Shown: piece by piece, positions 44,382 through 53,442 of the stretch
Position numbering within the stretch: position 1 is the first letter of the stretch
Layout of the letters: each line of letters opens with the position of its first letter
Source of the DNA: Dyadobacter beijingensis DSM 21582
Lineage (GTDB): Bacteria > Bacteroidota > Bacteroidia > Cytophagales > Spirosomataceae
NCBI RefSeq assembly: GCF_000382205.1
Contig: NZ_KB907792.1
Coordinates: 176,922-240,921, forward strand
Length of the DNA stretch: 64,000 nucleotides
Direction: 5' to 3'
Program-made: the position numbers and the translations under genes
Notes under the pieces: generated by a model
What the model was told of the DNA's origin: nothing
Database searches by the model: none
The model's input: only the letters and a program-made list of their open reading frames with translations

Positions 44382-45182
44382 ATGTCCGTCATCCAGTTTA
44401 ATGCCCACAAAAAGTACCATTTGCTTCAATGCAAAACCCGCGTTTGGGAAACCCACAATGAATTGACCCCGCATTACCGGGTTATTTTCATCCGCGCGGG
44501 CGAGGGGCATTTCAGTCTGGACGGCAAGCTTTACCAATACCGTCCCCAGGGCGTGATTCTGCTCCGGCCGGGGCAGCATCCCATTTTCCAGGAGGACGAC
44601 AATGCCGAGATTTTCCTCATCGCATTCGACACCTGGCTCGCCGACGATTTTTTGCAGAAAAAAGAATCCAGCCCCGATTTCGCCGACATTTACAAGCAGG
44701 CCGAGCATTTGTGCGAAAGCGCGCGCCTAACGCAGGGTAGCCCCTTGCAGAATGAGCGCGATGCCCAAACGGCTACTTACCTCATTAACCAGATCCTTTT
44801 TGAAGTTACGCAGCAGCCGACCTCGCATAATAAGCTCATCAGGGGCAGCATTGATCTGATCGTCACCATTTTAGCGCGTAATAACTTTGAAACCAAAAAG
44901 GTAGAGGCGCGTCAGCACCTCGCCGGGGCGATCATCGATTACCTGCGCGAAGAACTGCACCAAAACAAGAACATTCGTGTGCCGGAGCTGCTCATGCGGT
45001 TCAATATTTCCGAGGATGTGGCTAACCTTTGTGTGCTCAACCAGACGGGCATGTCGCTGCGCAACTTTATCTTCAAATACAAGGCCGATCTCTTCAAAAG
45101 CCGCATGTTGAAAGTTGATATTTCGGAACTGACGGGGTATTTGCAAAGTGCCGGGAGGCAGGCGCCGCGTTTGTCTGTTTAG
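44382..45182 (+). CDS. AraC-like regulator with shortened DNA-binding domain
   Basis: A 266-residue protein. The first ~100 residues are a cupin-like ligand domain (YRVIFIRAGEGHFSLDG, then GVILLRPGQHPIFQE). The C-terminal part begins an AraC helix-turn-helix (YLREELHQNKNIRVPELLM, MSLRNFIFKYKADLFKSRML). Normal AraC proteins then have a second HTH ending with the conserved FSRxFKK-type block. Here the frame ends at ISELTGYLQSAGRQAPRLSV, so the second HTH is degenerate or lost. The ATG at 44382 starts the cupin. It lies 125 bases after the LytTR gene and may be decaying. Confidence 0.7.
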   Translation: MSVIQFNAHKKYHLLQCKTRVWETHNELTPHYRVIFIRAGEGHFSLDGKLYQYRPQGVILLRPGQHPIFQEDDNAEIFLIAFDTWLADDFLQKKESSPDFADIYKQAEHLCESARLTQGSPLQNERDAQTATYLINQILFEVTQQPTSHNKLIRGSIDLIVTILARNNFETKKVEARQHLAGAIIDYLREELHQNKNIRVPELLMRFNISEDVANLCVLNQTGMSLRNFIFKYKADLFKSRMLKVDISELTGYLQSAGRQAPRLSV

Positions 45183-45291
45183 GAAACCGACATGTTGATT
45201 TATTTTACGGAAGTATGCGTTGCGCCGGTTTTCGGGTAAAAATCCCGACCTTCGCGCATTCGGTAACACACATACTTCCAGTAAATTACAT

Positions 45292-48117
45292 ATGAGGCGA
45301 TTCTCCATCCTGACCATTCTTTTTGCATTCATCATCAGCCCGGTGGCCGCGCAGCAGGAAGCGCCGCAGACTTCGCTTAACCATTACATCGAATTTCTGA
45401 GCCAGTCGTCGGAACAGGTTATCCGGCGGTTCAAAATGCTTCAAAGCTACCAGGAAGATGTGGCGCGCTACCGTAAAAGGACCGATTATGGCCTGCGATT
45501 GCCGTCGTCGGGACCTTTGGAAGAATATTACTACAAAAAAGCGCAACGCGGCCTCGGGGTGGAGGCAGGGAAGCGGAAGCAGCTCAATGCGGGGCTCGAA
45601 AACGTCTGGAAAGTGCTGAACAACCTGGACGAGACCTGCAAAGCGCTGGAAACCTATGTGCGTTTGAAGGACTACGAACGCGATAATCTCAAAAGGTCCG
45701 ACGTACTGGTCAGGGAAATGCAGGCGCTTTTTGAGCGTTATGCGCATGATAAGAATGCGCTTTACATGCAAATCAAGGCCATTTATACCGACATTCATTA
45801 CCGTCCGGCTACCGATCCCTACATGGTGACCGAGCGGGCAATGGGGGAGGTGATCGCTTCGCAGCAACGGCTGTTGGAGGCATTGCCTTTTTATTTGAAT
45901 GCAGAAACAAAGGCCGAATGGCCCGCTGCCCTCGTGCGGCAGAGCATGCTCGACGACGAGAAGGCACTAGCCACCATCGGAAACACTGCATCACAGCTGG
46001 AATACCCGGCCTCGGATATGGTAGGCTCTTTTAAATCGGCGCTCATTGCCATGCAGGATATCAAACGGCGGGCATTGGACGATCACAATTTCGCGGCGCA
46101 GCAATCAGCGGAACATGGGAATGCGGTCTATTTGTCGCTGGTAGAGCAGTTTAACCATGATATGCTGGAATTTTACAAGGCATTTGTCGGGTATAGCAAA
46201 CCGAAGTACCTACTGCTGAATTATCCTTTTTTCAGCCCGGTCATGAAAGCGGAAAATGCCGGCGTGGCCGCTTCATCCGCGAAGGGCACGCCGCCGTTTC
46301 AGGACAAAGCTTTTCAGCCGCTGAATGTCAAAAACGCGAACGCGCCCGCCAGTGCCGCATTGATCAAGACTTTAAATCAATACATCGACTGGATCAACGA
46401 ATCGCTTCGGCAAATGCATTTGCTGCAAATGATCGTCCGCAATTACCAGGGCTCGGCGGAATACTACCGCGATCCCGCCAGAGCACAGAAGCGGGCGACC
46501 CTGAGCTATTCGCATGCGGACTTCAAAGTGCCATCATCGGAATATGCATTGCTGCTCGCCGGGAGCAGTGTGTTGCCGGAGCCTTACCGCAAGCAGGTCA
46601 CCGGCCAGGCGGAGGTATTGATGAATGTGATGCAGGAAATGGACGGCCTGAGTATCGAGCTGGTCCGCTATACTTCTGAAAAACAATACCTTCAAGACCA
46701 GCTGAGCCGCTCCGACGCCATTCTGGACCGCTATGTCGTCCTTTTTGATATCATGGATAAAAAGAAGGAGATGCTCTACAACGACATTCGCCGCATTCAC
46801 GAAAGTTACCCGAATGCAACGCCGGCGAGCTCCTGGTACATCGCCGGTAGTGCCATGCTGAAAACGATGGACAACGGCCACGACGCCATGTTCGGTGTGC
46901 GCGACTACCTCAAAGGCGAAGCGGCCAAACTGCCCGAAACGGCCGATCTGGAAGCCAATAGCCGCCGGCTCATCGCCGATGAATACAAGAACATGAAGGG
47001 CCTGCAACGTTACGGGCGGAGCAACGGGCTTTGTCCCTACACCCCATATGAGGATCTGGGCGCCAATGCAGGCCGTTTTGCGCAGAAAGTGCAGCAATAC
47101 AAGCCTGCTTCTCCCGGTTACGCGGCGCATCCGTATGAATCGTTTTATTACTTCTACAACAATGAGCTGGTGTATCAATACAACAACTTCATCGAGCTCT
47201 CGAAAGCGGGGCTTTTGAAGACCATTAACCAGCCTGACGTGTTTGCATTTCAACGCACCAAACCGCCAAAAGCAGCGGTGCAACCGCCAGTAAATGAGCA
47301 GCCCAGGATCGAGAAGCCGGCTGCCCCGCCCGTTGAAAATACAGCCCGGGTACAGACGGGCAATGCCGAAATAACGGCCGCGCCAAAACCTCCCGTACGC
47401 GAAGACACGCGTCCGCTCACGAACGAGGGCGCACCTGCGACCATCCCCGCGAACACATCCGCAGCGCAGGCGAAACGAGATACCGTATACGTGGAGCGCG
47501 TGCGCGTGGATACCGTGTATGTGGACCGCAATGCGCAGCTGCAAAACGTGACCCGCTCGCTGGAAGGGTTCGCTCCGAACAATATGGTGCTGCTGCTGGA
47601 TGTGTCGTCGTCGATGAACTCGCCATTTAAAATGCCTTTACTGAAACGCTCGATCAAATCGCTGCTGACGCTGGTGCGGCCGGAGGATATGATCTCGATC
47701 GTGCTCTATTCGGGCAAGGCTCGGGTGGTGCTGAAACCGACGTCGGGAGCCAAAGCCGCCGAGATTTCGCGCATGATCGACCTGCTGCAATCCGATGGCG
47801 ATACGGACGGGAACGAGGGCATTAAGCTTGCCTACAAAACGGCCAACAAGCAATATATCCGCGCCGGCAACAACCGCATCGTGCTCGCCACCGACGGCGA
47901 ATTTCCCGTAAGCGACGAAGTGATGGATATGATCTGTCAGAATGCCCGGCAGGACGTTTACCTGAGCGTTTTCACTTTCGGCCGCAACGAACACACGGGC
48001 CAGAAACTCAAAAAACTAAGCGAACTCGGCCAGGGCTCCTACGCCCACGTCACCGACTCCAGCGCCGATCTGCAACTGATCCTCGAAGCCCAGGCGAAGA
48101 AACTGGCCGGGAAATAG
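45292..48117 (+). CDS. large secreted VWA-domain protein
   Basis: A 941-residue exported protein. A signal peptide (ILTILFAFIISPVAAQQ) is followed by a long helical region (about 30-650) of unknown family. A Pro-rich linker (about 660-760, QPPVNEQPRIEKPAAPPVE) follows, with a short Val-Tyr-Val repeat (DTVYVERVRVDTVYVDR). The end is a von Willebrand factor A domain with MIDAS motif LLDVSSSMNS and the later TSG/DGEFPVS positions. VWA domains bind ligands through a metal ion. It probably sits in the periplasm or on the surface. The gene next door is a TlpA-like protein on the other strand. Confidence 0.75.
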   Translation: MRRFSILTILFAFIISPVAAQQEAPQTSLNHYIEFLSQSSEQVIRRFKMLQSYQEDVARYRKRTDYGLRLPSSGPLEEYYYKKAQRGLGVEAGKRKQLNAGLENVWKVLNNLDETCKALETYVRLKDYERDNLKRSDVLVREMQALFERYAHDKNALYMQIKAIYTDIHYRPATDPYMVTERAMGEVIASQQRLLEALPFYLNAETKAEWPAALVRQSMLDDEKALATIGNTASQLEYPASDMVGSFKSALIAMQDIKRRALDDHNFAAQQSAEHGNAVYLSLVEQFNHDMLEFYKAFVGYSKPKYLLLNYPFFSPVMKAENAGVAASSAKGTPPFQDKAFQPLNVKNANAPASAALIKTLNQYIDWINESLRQMHLLQMIVRNYQGSAEYYRDPARAQKRATLSYSHADFKVPSSEYALLLAGSSVLPEPYRKQVTGQAEVLMNVMQEMDGLSIELVRYTSEKQYLQDQLSRSDAILDRYVVLFDIMDKKKEMLYNDIRRIHESYPNATPASSWYIAGSAMLKTMDNGHDAMFGVRDYLKGEAAKLPETADLEANSRRLIADEYKNMKGLQRYGRSNGLCPYTPYEDLGANAGRFAQKVQQYKPASPGYAAHPYESFYYFYNNELVYQYNNFIELSKAGLLKTINQPDVFAFQRTKPPKAAVQPPVNEQPRIEKPAAPPVENTARVQTGNAEITAAPKPPVREDTRPLTNEGAPATIPANTSAAQAKRDTVYVERVRVDTVYVDRNAQLQNVTRSLEGFAPNNMVLLLDVSSSMNSPFKMPLLKRSIKSLLTLVRPEDMISIVLYSGKARVVLKPTSGAKAAEISRMIDLLQSDGDTDGNEGIKLAYKTANKQYIRAGNNRIVLATDGEFPVSDEVMDMICQNARQDVYLSVFTFGRNEHTGQKLKKLSELGQGSYAHVTDSSADLQLILEAQAKKLAGK

Positions 48118-48120
48118 CGG

Positions 48121-49533
48121 TTAGAGATCGGTGTAATGCTTTACGAAGCTGATCCAGTCGGAGTCCGACGGTATGACAATGTATTTGCCGGCCGGGGTGA
48201 TCAGTAGTTTCGTAGGATAGTGCGGCACTTTGTAAGCCAGCTCAACTTTATTGTCCGACATGGCCACAGGGAATGAAAACCGCTTTTCGGCCATGTACTT
48301 TGTCACTCTCGCTTCCGTATCCCGACAGGCAATGGTCATGAGATCGATTTTGGACGCATTGTTTTGAATGGTCGACTCATAGAATTTTTGCAGTTCCGGG
48401 TGCTCTTCACGGCATGGGCTGCACCAGGTGCCCCAGAAATCGATCAAAAGCCATTTGCCCGTACCCGTTTTATGCTCAAACCTCGATTTGCCAACCATAG
48501 CAAGTGAAATGGGTGGTGCAGCTTGTGCACTCGCATTTACATGATCCATCCAATAAGTCCCGAAATCGCTGCGGGGTTTCGATTTTGCATAGGCTGCTTT
48601 CAGTTTTTCCTTAAACTGCGGTTCCTGCAATGCAATTTGCAGCAAGGCATTCAGTACCTCGTCTTCATCCTTTGAATTCTGGGTTAGAAATGCCAGATAA
48701 TCCTCCTTGAAAGACACCTTTTCTTTTTTTAATATTAAATACATATCATAGAAATACGCACTGCCAATGTCCTGATCCTTCAAATTCGGACTGTAATCAA
48801 ATGCTTTTTTTAAGAATAATTTCTTTTTCGAAAGGTCTTGTTCATCCTCTGCTTTTACAAAATTGGCATAGGCAAAAAGGTATTTGTGCCAGGCATTACT
48901 TTCGGATGCTTCCGATAAGCTGGTTTCAGAAACGGATGTTAAGTTGCTTTGCAGATGATGATATATTGTTTCAAACAGTTTATCTGACAACGGCTTTAAC
49001 TTCGCCCGCGAACGAAGTGACGCGTGCATCATTAAGCCATATCGGCCGGACAGGTTTGAATAAATATCCGGACCTGCAAGTTCTACCTGCATAAAACGGT
49101 TGACGCTGTTTGTCAGCTTTGCATCGTCATCGAGTGCGTCCTGAAACTGGCTAAAGAAAATCATTGGCCTTGCCGTATGGACAAGCAACTGGTTAGTGTC
49201 CGAGACAATTTTGCTGAGCAGCAGTTTATTAAATGCCTGTACGCGCAGGAATCTGTTGACTTTCAGGCTGTCTGTGCCCGGTGGAAAAGAACGGACTACC
49301 AACGTTTGACCGAAGTTGTTATGCAGCACATCTTTGAGCATTCCGGCATACATTTTATTGGCTGCCAGCTGCCGGATGTTAAATAATGCCGAATCCTCAT
49401 TGAGTTTCGTATTGGTAAAATCAGTGAATTGATTGTAATAATCAATCGGCGATTTTACGGACGGTTGCTGTGCGGCCGATTTTTTATTTACAAAAAGAAT
49501 AGCAAATGTGACAAATAGCAGGACGTTTTTCAT
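48121..49533 (-). CDS. TlpA-like thioredoxin-fold protein
   Basis: A 470-residue exported protein with a signal (FVTFAILFVNKKSAAQ). The last ~140 residues form a thioredoxin/AhpC-TSA fold with the redox motif WGTWCSPCREEHPELQKF and the cis-Pro region KVPHYPTKLLITP. The long N-terminal part is helical and unrecognised. Such proteins reduce or isomerise periplasmic disulfides, in Bacteroidota often linked to cytochrome maturation. Its stop is 3 bases from the VWA gene stop. Confidence 0.85.
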   Translation of the reverse strand: MKNVLLFVTFAILFVNKKSAAQQPSVKSPIDYYNQFTDFTNTKLNEDSALFNIRQLAANKMYAGMLKDVLHNNFGQTLVVRSFPPGTDSLKVNRFLRVQAFNKLLLSKIVSDTNQLLVHTARPMIFFSQFQDALDDDAKLTNSVNRFMQVELAGPDIYSNLSGRYGLMMHASLRSRAKLKPLSDKLFETIYHHLQSNLTSVSETSLSEASESNAWHKYLFAYANFVKAEDEQDLSKKKLFLKKAFDYSPNLKDQDIGSAYFYDMYLILKKEKVSFKEDYLAFLTQNSKDEDEVLNALLQIALQEPQFKEKLKAAYAKSKPRSDFGTYWMDHVNASAQAAPPISLAMVGKSRFEHKTGTGKWLLIDFWGTWCSPCREEHPELQKFYESTIQNNASKIDLMTIACRDTEARVTKYMAEKRFSFPVAMSDNKVELAYKVPHYPTKLLITPAGKYIVIPSDSDWISFVKHYTDL

Positions 49534-49646
49534 GGCTGTAATTTTAAAATGAAGATTTCTGTTGAAACTGCTTTCACTTTTGGGTATTACGATATTAAAC
49601 CCGGAAACTGTTGCAATCTCATGACTAATTCATGATTTATTTGTAG

Positions 49647-49677
49647 AAAAAGAATTGCCATCCAGGTAATTCTTTTT
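49647..49677. repeat. 13-bp hairpin between divergent genes
   Basis: AAAAAGAATTGCC and GGTAATTCTTTTT form a 13-bp stem (one G-U) with loop ATCCA. The shape is that of a bidirectional terminator, but both flanking genes point away from it. It may be a relic of a lost gene or an attenuator for the gene at 49.8 kb. Confidence 0.5.
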
Positions 49678-49764
49678 GCCAGTCATGTAAGAGCGATGCA
49701 AATCGTTGGGGAAGTTTGCTTTATTCAATACTGCAAACCGATCCTTCACCAAACGCCTTCGCCC

Positions 49765-51177
49765 ATGAAACCCAAGCCGCTCAGCAAGGATTTTTATTCC
49801 TTTCTTATTTTCTTTTCGTCGGTTTCCTGCATTATCGCGCTGATACAGTCCGTGGCGTTGGTCGTGATCGGGTCACAGATGATCGGCCTGCAATCCTTTG
49901 ATTCGTGGATGTGGCTCGTTCTCTGCGTGATTGCGGTTACCAATGTAGCCTTCATCCGGTACCTCGCGCACGTGGGCTACCGGTGGACGGCATACGCGTG
50001 CGCGGCTTCGAGCCTGGCCGTATTTTTCCAGTATACCCTCATCCTCGACCGGGAATTGCGGGTGTTCTACCAGGAACATTATCATGCCGTGGCTTCCATT
50101 CTTTTTGGGTCCGCATTGCTCTGGGGACTAAGCCTGACATTCACGAAGGCAAGCGAAAAACGGTGGCTGCGGCTCAGCGGCAGCCTGACAATCATCATCG
50201 CCATTTCGCTGGCAACGCTTTTCTTTCTCTATTTCCAAACCGGCGAGGGCAGCACAAAACTGTTGATAGACAAAACGAGCAGGTGGGTTTCCCTTTTCGG
50301 TGTTCTGCCGTCGGTTTGCCTTATCATCCATTTTTACCAGGAAAACGAGCAACTGTCGCCCACCGGCCATGCACGGGCACACACCTTTCCGGCACTCCTG
50401 AAACTGGCGGCATTTGTCGGGTTGCTGTTTTTTGGGTTCCGGTTTTCTGTCGAAGCAGTTGGGTATAGCATGCCTTACAAGCCGTCAGCGAACGATCTGC
50501 GGCGTTCGAAGCTTGTGGATGCCTATCATTTCGTTGATAAAAGCGGCGATTCCCTGCATTACCGGTTGCTCAAACCGGTCGACTATGATTCGACGCGGCA
50601 ATACCCGCTGATCGTGTGCCTGCATCACGGGGGCGCGCACGGGAAGGACAATATGCAGCAGCTATCCGCCGATCCGGCCCCATTTCTCATGGAATTGCCC
50701 ACCCGAACGAAATATCCTGCATTCATATTTATGCCACAGAGCCCGAAAGGACTGGGTTTCAGTGGCGCCTATGGGAGTGCAAGTGTAGATTCGCTCGTTT
50801 TCAGGACAATCAGGCAGTTAGTGGGCCGGCTGCCGATCGACCGTAAACGCATTTATGTCATGGGCATTTCCGGCGGCGGTTATGGCTCATGGCACTTTAT
50901 CAGCATGCACCCCGAACTCTTCGCGGCAGCGATCCCAATTTGCGGCGGCGGCGATCCCAAATATGGCCCTCAACTTGTAAATGTGCCGATTTGGGCATTC
51001 CACGGCGCACGCGACAGGCTGGCGCCGGTGTCGCATTCACGCGATATGATCAATGCCATTCGGAGAGCCGGTGGAAAACCGAAATATACCGAATACGAAT
51101 TTGCAGGGCATGGGATCTGGGATAAGGTGGGGGAAGAGGAAATAATGGAATGGATGTTCGCCCAACATAAAGAATAG
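49765..51177 (+). CDS. membrane-anchored prolyl-oligopeptidase-like esterase
   Basis: A 470-residue protein. The N-terminal ~230 residues hold about six to seven membrane segments. The C-terminal part is an alpha/beta hydrolase of the peptidase S9/phospholipase-carboxylesterase kind: LIVCLHHGGAHGKDN, YVMGISGGGYGSWHF (nucleophile Ser), FHGARDRLAPV (Asp) and FAGHGIWDK (His). The catalytic part probably faces the periplasm. The ATG at 49765 follows an upstream hairpin. The substrate is unknown. Confidence 0.8.
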   Translation: MKPKPLSKDFYSFLIFFSSVSCIIALIQSVALVVIGSQMIGLQSFDSWMWLVLCVIAVTNVAFIRYLAHVGYRWTAYACAASSLAVFFQYTLILDRELRVFYQEHYHAVASILFGSALLWGLSLTFTKASEKRWLRLSGSLTIIIAISLATLFFLYFQTGEGSTKLLIDKTSRWVSLFGVLPSVCLIIHFYQENEQLSPTGHARAHTFPALLKLAAFVGLLFFGFRFSVEAVGYSMPYKPSANDLRRSKLVDAYHFVDKSGDSLHYRLLKPVDYDSTRQYPLIVCLHHGGAHGKDNMQQLSADPAPFLMELPTRTKYPAFIFMPQSPKGLGFSGAYGSASVDSLVFRTIRQLVGRLPIDRKRIYVMGISGGGYGSWHFISMHPELFAAAIPICGGGDPKYGPQLVNVPIWAFHGARDRLAPVSHSRDMINAIRRAGGKPKYTEYEFAGHGIWDKVGEEEIMEWMFAQHKE

Positions 51178-51201
51178 CGCGGAGCGCATAGGAGTTAATG
51201 C

Positions 51202-51237
51202 AAAAAGGCCGGCCCGCATCTTCGGGAACCGGCCTTT
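51202..51237 (-). terminator. intrinsic terminator of the PhnB-like gene
   Basis: AAAGGCCGG and CCGGCCTTT arms form a stem with an internal CCGC/CGGG extension, and the minus strand continues TTTTTGC. It lies between two convergent genes. Confidence 0.75.
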
Positions 51238-51255
51238 CGACATTACAACTGTACA

Positions 51256-51684
51256 TTATGCGCCTTGCTGCGCGGGGAAATTGATCATCCAGTTTACACC
51301 GAATTTATCCTGGAAAGCGCCGAAATAGTCGCCCCAAAATTGGTCTTCCATCGGCATTTCGATCACCCCGCCTACTGAAAGGCCATTGAAATACTCGTCG
51401 GCCTGCTCGCGGCTGTCGGGAAAAATCGAAATGTAATTATTGTTGCCCACTTTGAGTGTCTGGCCCATCGAAGGCATAATGTCAGACGCCATCAGCAGCT
51501 CGTCGCCCACCGGCAATGAGATGTGCATGATGCGGTTGCGTTCGTTTTCGGGCAGATTCTCAGTGCCGGGAGCACCGTCCATTCGGTGTACGCCCTGAAA
51601 TTCACCGCCAAATACGGATTTGTAAAAGTGGAAAGCCTCCTCCGCATTTCCGTCGAAGTTGAGGTAAGGATTGATTTTGGGCAT
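51256..51684 (-). CDS. PhnB-like VOC-family protein
   Basis: A 142-residue PhnB/3-demethylubiquinone-methyltransferase-like VOC protein. The start INPYLNFDGNAEEAFHFYKS, HRMDGAPG, MHISLPVGDELLMASD and the end FWGDYFGAFQDKFGVNWMI are signature blocks. The ATG at 51684 starts the conserved part. The ligand is not known. It diverges from the ArsR-SRPBCC-hydrolase operon. Confidence 0.92.
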   Translation of the reverse strand: MPKINPYLNFDGNAEEAFHFYKSVFGGEFQGVHRMDGAPGTENLPENERNRIMHISLPVGDELLMASDIMPSMGQTLKVGNNNYISIFPDSREQADEYFNGLSVGGVIEMPMEDQFWGDYFGAFQDKFGVNWMINFPAQQGA

Positions 51685-51852
51685 AGCTAAAAGATTTAAA
51701 AGGTGATTGGACTTGATTCTAGATTGTTGACTGAGACAAAAGTAGCGCATCCGACCGCGAAGCATGCGCCCTAAAAAGGACAATTGCAGGGGGCTGGTGC
51801 GACAAAGTGAAAATCTTTTTAATACGCTTCAAAATTAAATAATAACAATTGC

Positions 51853-51894
51853 GCAAGTAAATACTTGCATATATATTTGCAAGCAAATACTTGC
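51853..51894. promoter_or_regulatory. tandem operator of the second ArsR-type gene
   Basis: GCAAGTAAATACTTGC (51853-51868) and GCAAGCAAATACTTGC (51879-51894) are two perfect or near-perfect 16-bp palindromes, centres 26 bases apart, right before the ATG at 51900. They share AAGyAAATACTT with the sites at 36.2 kb. Confidence 0.72.
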
Positions 51895-51899
51895 CTATT

Positions 51900-52232
51900 A
51901 TGAGAGCACGAAGAGATGTATATCAGGCTATTGCGGACCCGACGCGCCGGGCGATCATTGGTATGCTTGCCCAGCAGCCGCAGAATGTGAATGCCATTGC
52001 CGAGCATTTTGACGTAACGCGGCAGGCGATTTCGCTGCATGTAAAAATTCTGACCGACTGCGGGCTGATCTTTATCCGAAAAGAGGGTAGGGACCATATT
52101 TGTGAAGCCCGCCTGGACCAGCTGAGCGAAGTTTCGGTGTGGGTGGAGCAGTATAAAAAACATTGGGAAGCGAAGCTGGACTCATTGGAAGTTTATCTGG
52201 AACAACTTAAAAAAGAGCGATATGGAAAATGA
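51900..52232 (+). CDS. ArsR-family winged-helix repressor
   Basis: A 110-residue ArsR-like protein, a paralog of the one at 36.3 kb (shared RRDV, QAIADPTRR and EGR residues and the C-terminal WVEQYKKHWEAKLDSLE). The recognition segment is FDVTRQAISLHVKILTDCGL. No metal-binding Cys pair is seen. It overlaps the fused SRPBCC-hydrolase gene by 11 bases. Tandem palindromes cover its promoter. Confidence 0.9.
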   Translation: MRARRDVYQAIADPTRRAIIGMLAQQPQNVNAIAEHFDVTRQAISLHVKILTDCGLIFIRKEGRDHICEARLDQLSEVSVWVEQYKKHWEAKLDSLEVYLEQLKKERYGK

Positions 52233-53442
52233 AAAAAGCAGTACGCACGATCGCGAGCTGATCATTACCCGAAGACTCAATGCCCCCGTCGAGCTGGTGT
52301 GGGAGGTATGGACGAAGCCTGAGCACATTGCCAAATGGTGGGGCCCGACGGGTTTTACCAATACGATTACAACCATGGACGTGGAGCCGGGCGGCACTTG
52401 GGAGCTCGTCATGCACGGTCCCGACGGGAAAGATTACCAGAATAAGAGTGTATTCAAGGAGGTTGTGCCCTTTGAGAAAATTGTATTTCAGCACTTCGCG
52501 CCCAATTTTGTGACCACCGTAGAATTTGAAGCGCAGGGCGACAAGACTTTTCTGAAATGGCATATGCTGTTCGAGTCTGCTGAGCAAATGATCCGGATCG
52601 TCAAATCCAATAATGCGGCGGAAGGTTTGAAACAGAATGTCGATAAGCTGTCTGTGTATTTGAAAGAAGTAAAAACCAGTGGCTATGCCCCTGTCAACGG
52701 TCTGAAAATGTACTACGAGATCCACGGAAGCGGTGAAATGCCACTCTTGCTGATCCACGGCGGCGGTTCAACGATCGAAACGAGTTTTGGCAATATCCTT
52801 CCGAAACTGGCGGCATTTACCAAAATTATCGCCGTCGAATTGCAGGCGCACGGACGCACGAGCGACCGCGATACGCCCGAGTCGTTCACGCAGGATGCCG
52901 ATGATGTGGCTGCATTGCTGCGGCATTTGAAAGTCGGCAAGGCGAACGTGCTCGGTTTCAGCGATGGCGGCTGCACGACGATGCAGCTGGCGGGCCGCCA
53001 TCCGGAACTGGTCAACAAGATCGTGGTCGTGGCATCGAACTACACCCGCGCCGGTATGATCGACGGGTTTTTCGATATGATGGAAAATGCTTCGCTTGAT
53101 AATATGCCTGCACCATTGAAGGAAGCTTACCTCAAAGTCAATCCCGATCCGAATGGGCTGCAAACGATGTTCAACAAGGATCGCGAACGCCGCCGCACAT
53201 TCACCGACTGGCCGCAATCCGATCTTACACGCATTCAGGCACCGACGCTGATCATGTCGGGCGACCAGGACGTGATCAAAACCGAGCATATCGTTGAAAT
53301 TTCCCATCTCATCCCGACAGCGCGGCTGGTGATCCTGCCCGGCATTCACGGCGCATTGCTGGGGGAAATCTGCACCAACAAGCCCCATAGCAGACAACCC
53401 GAAGTGACCGCCTTGCTCGTCCGGGAATTTCTTGCAGAATAG
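52222..53442 (+). CDS. SRPBCC (AHSA1) and alpha/beta hydrolase fusion protein
   Basis: One 406-residue chain. Residues 1-150 are an AHSA1-type START-like domain (TRRLNAPVELVWEVWTKPEH, AKWWGPTGFTN). From about residue 155 an alpha/beta hydrolase begins (APVNGLKMYYEIHG, then LLLIHGGGS), with nucleophile Ser247 in LGFSDGGCT, acid in MSGDQDVIK and His in LPGIHGALLG. The frame is continuous with no stop, and the ArsR gene overlaps its start. The usual SRPBCC protein ends where the hydrolase begins. The fusion suggests the ligand-binding and hydrolysis steps act on one compound. Confidence 0.88.
   Translation: MENEKSSTHDRELIITRRLNAPVELVWEVWTKPEHIAKWWGPTGFTNTITTMDVEPGGTWELVMHGPDGKDYQNKSVFKEVVPFEKIVFQHFAPNFVTTVEFEAQGDKTFLKWHMLFESAEQMIRIVKSNNAAEGLKQNVDKLSVYLKEVKTSGYAPVNGLKMYYEIHGSGEMPLLLIHGGGSTIETSFGNILPKLAAFTKIIAVELQAHGRTSDRDTPESFTQDADDVAALLRHLKVGKANVLGFSDGGCTTMQLAGRHPELVNKIVVVASNYTRAGMIDGFFDMMENASLDNMPAPLKEAYLKVNPDPNGLQTMFNKDRERRRTFTDWPQSDLTRIQAPTLIMSGDQDVIKTEHIVEISHLIPTARLVILPGIHGALLGEICTNKPHSRQPEVTALLVREFLAE

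Noticed and set aside
47461..47540. Short repeat in the VWA gene as a CRISPR-like or satellite repeat
   Set aside because: It is only two imperfect in-frame copies encoding a Val-Tyr-Val linker, within a coding gene.
46534..47544. A 336-codon minus-strand frame inside the VWA gene
   Set aside because: It is antisense to a long intact gene with signal peptide and VWA motifs, and its own translation is His/Arg-rich without domains.
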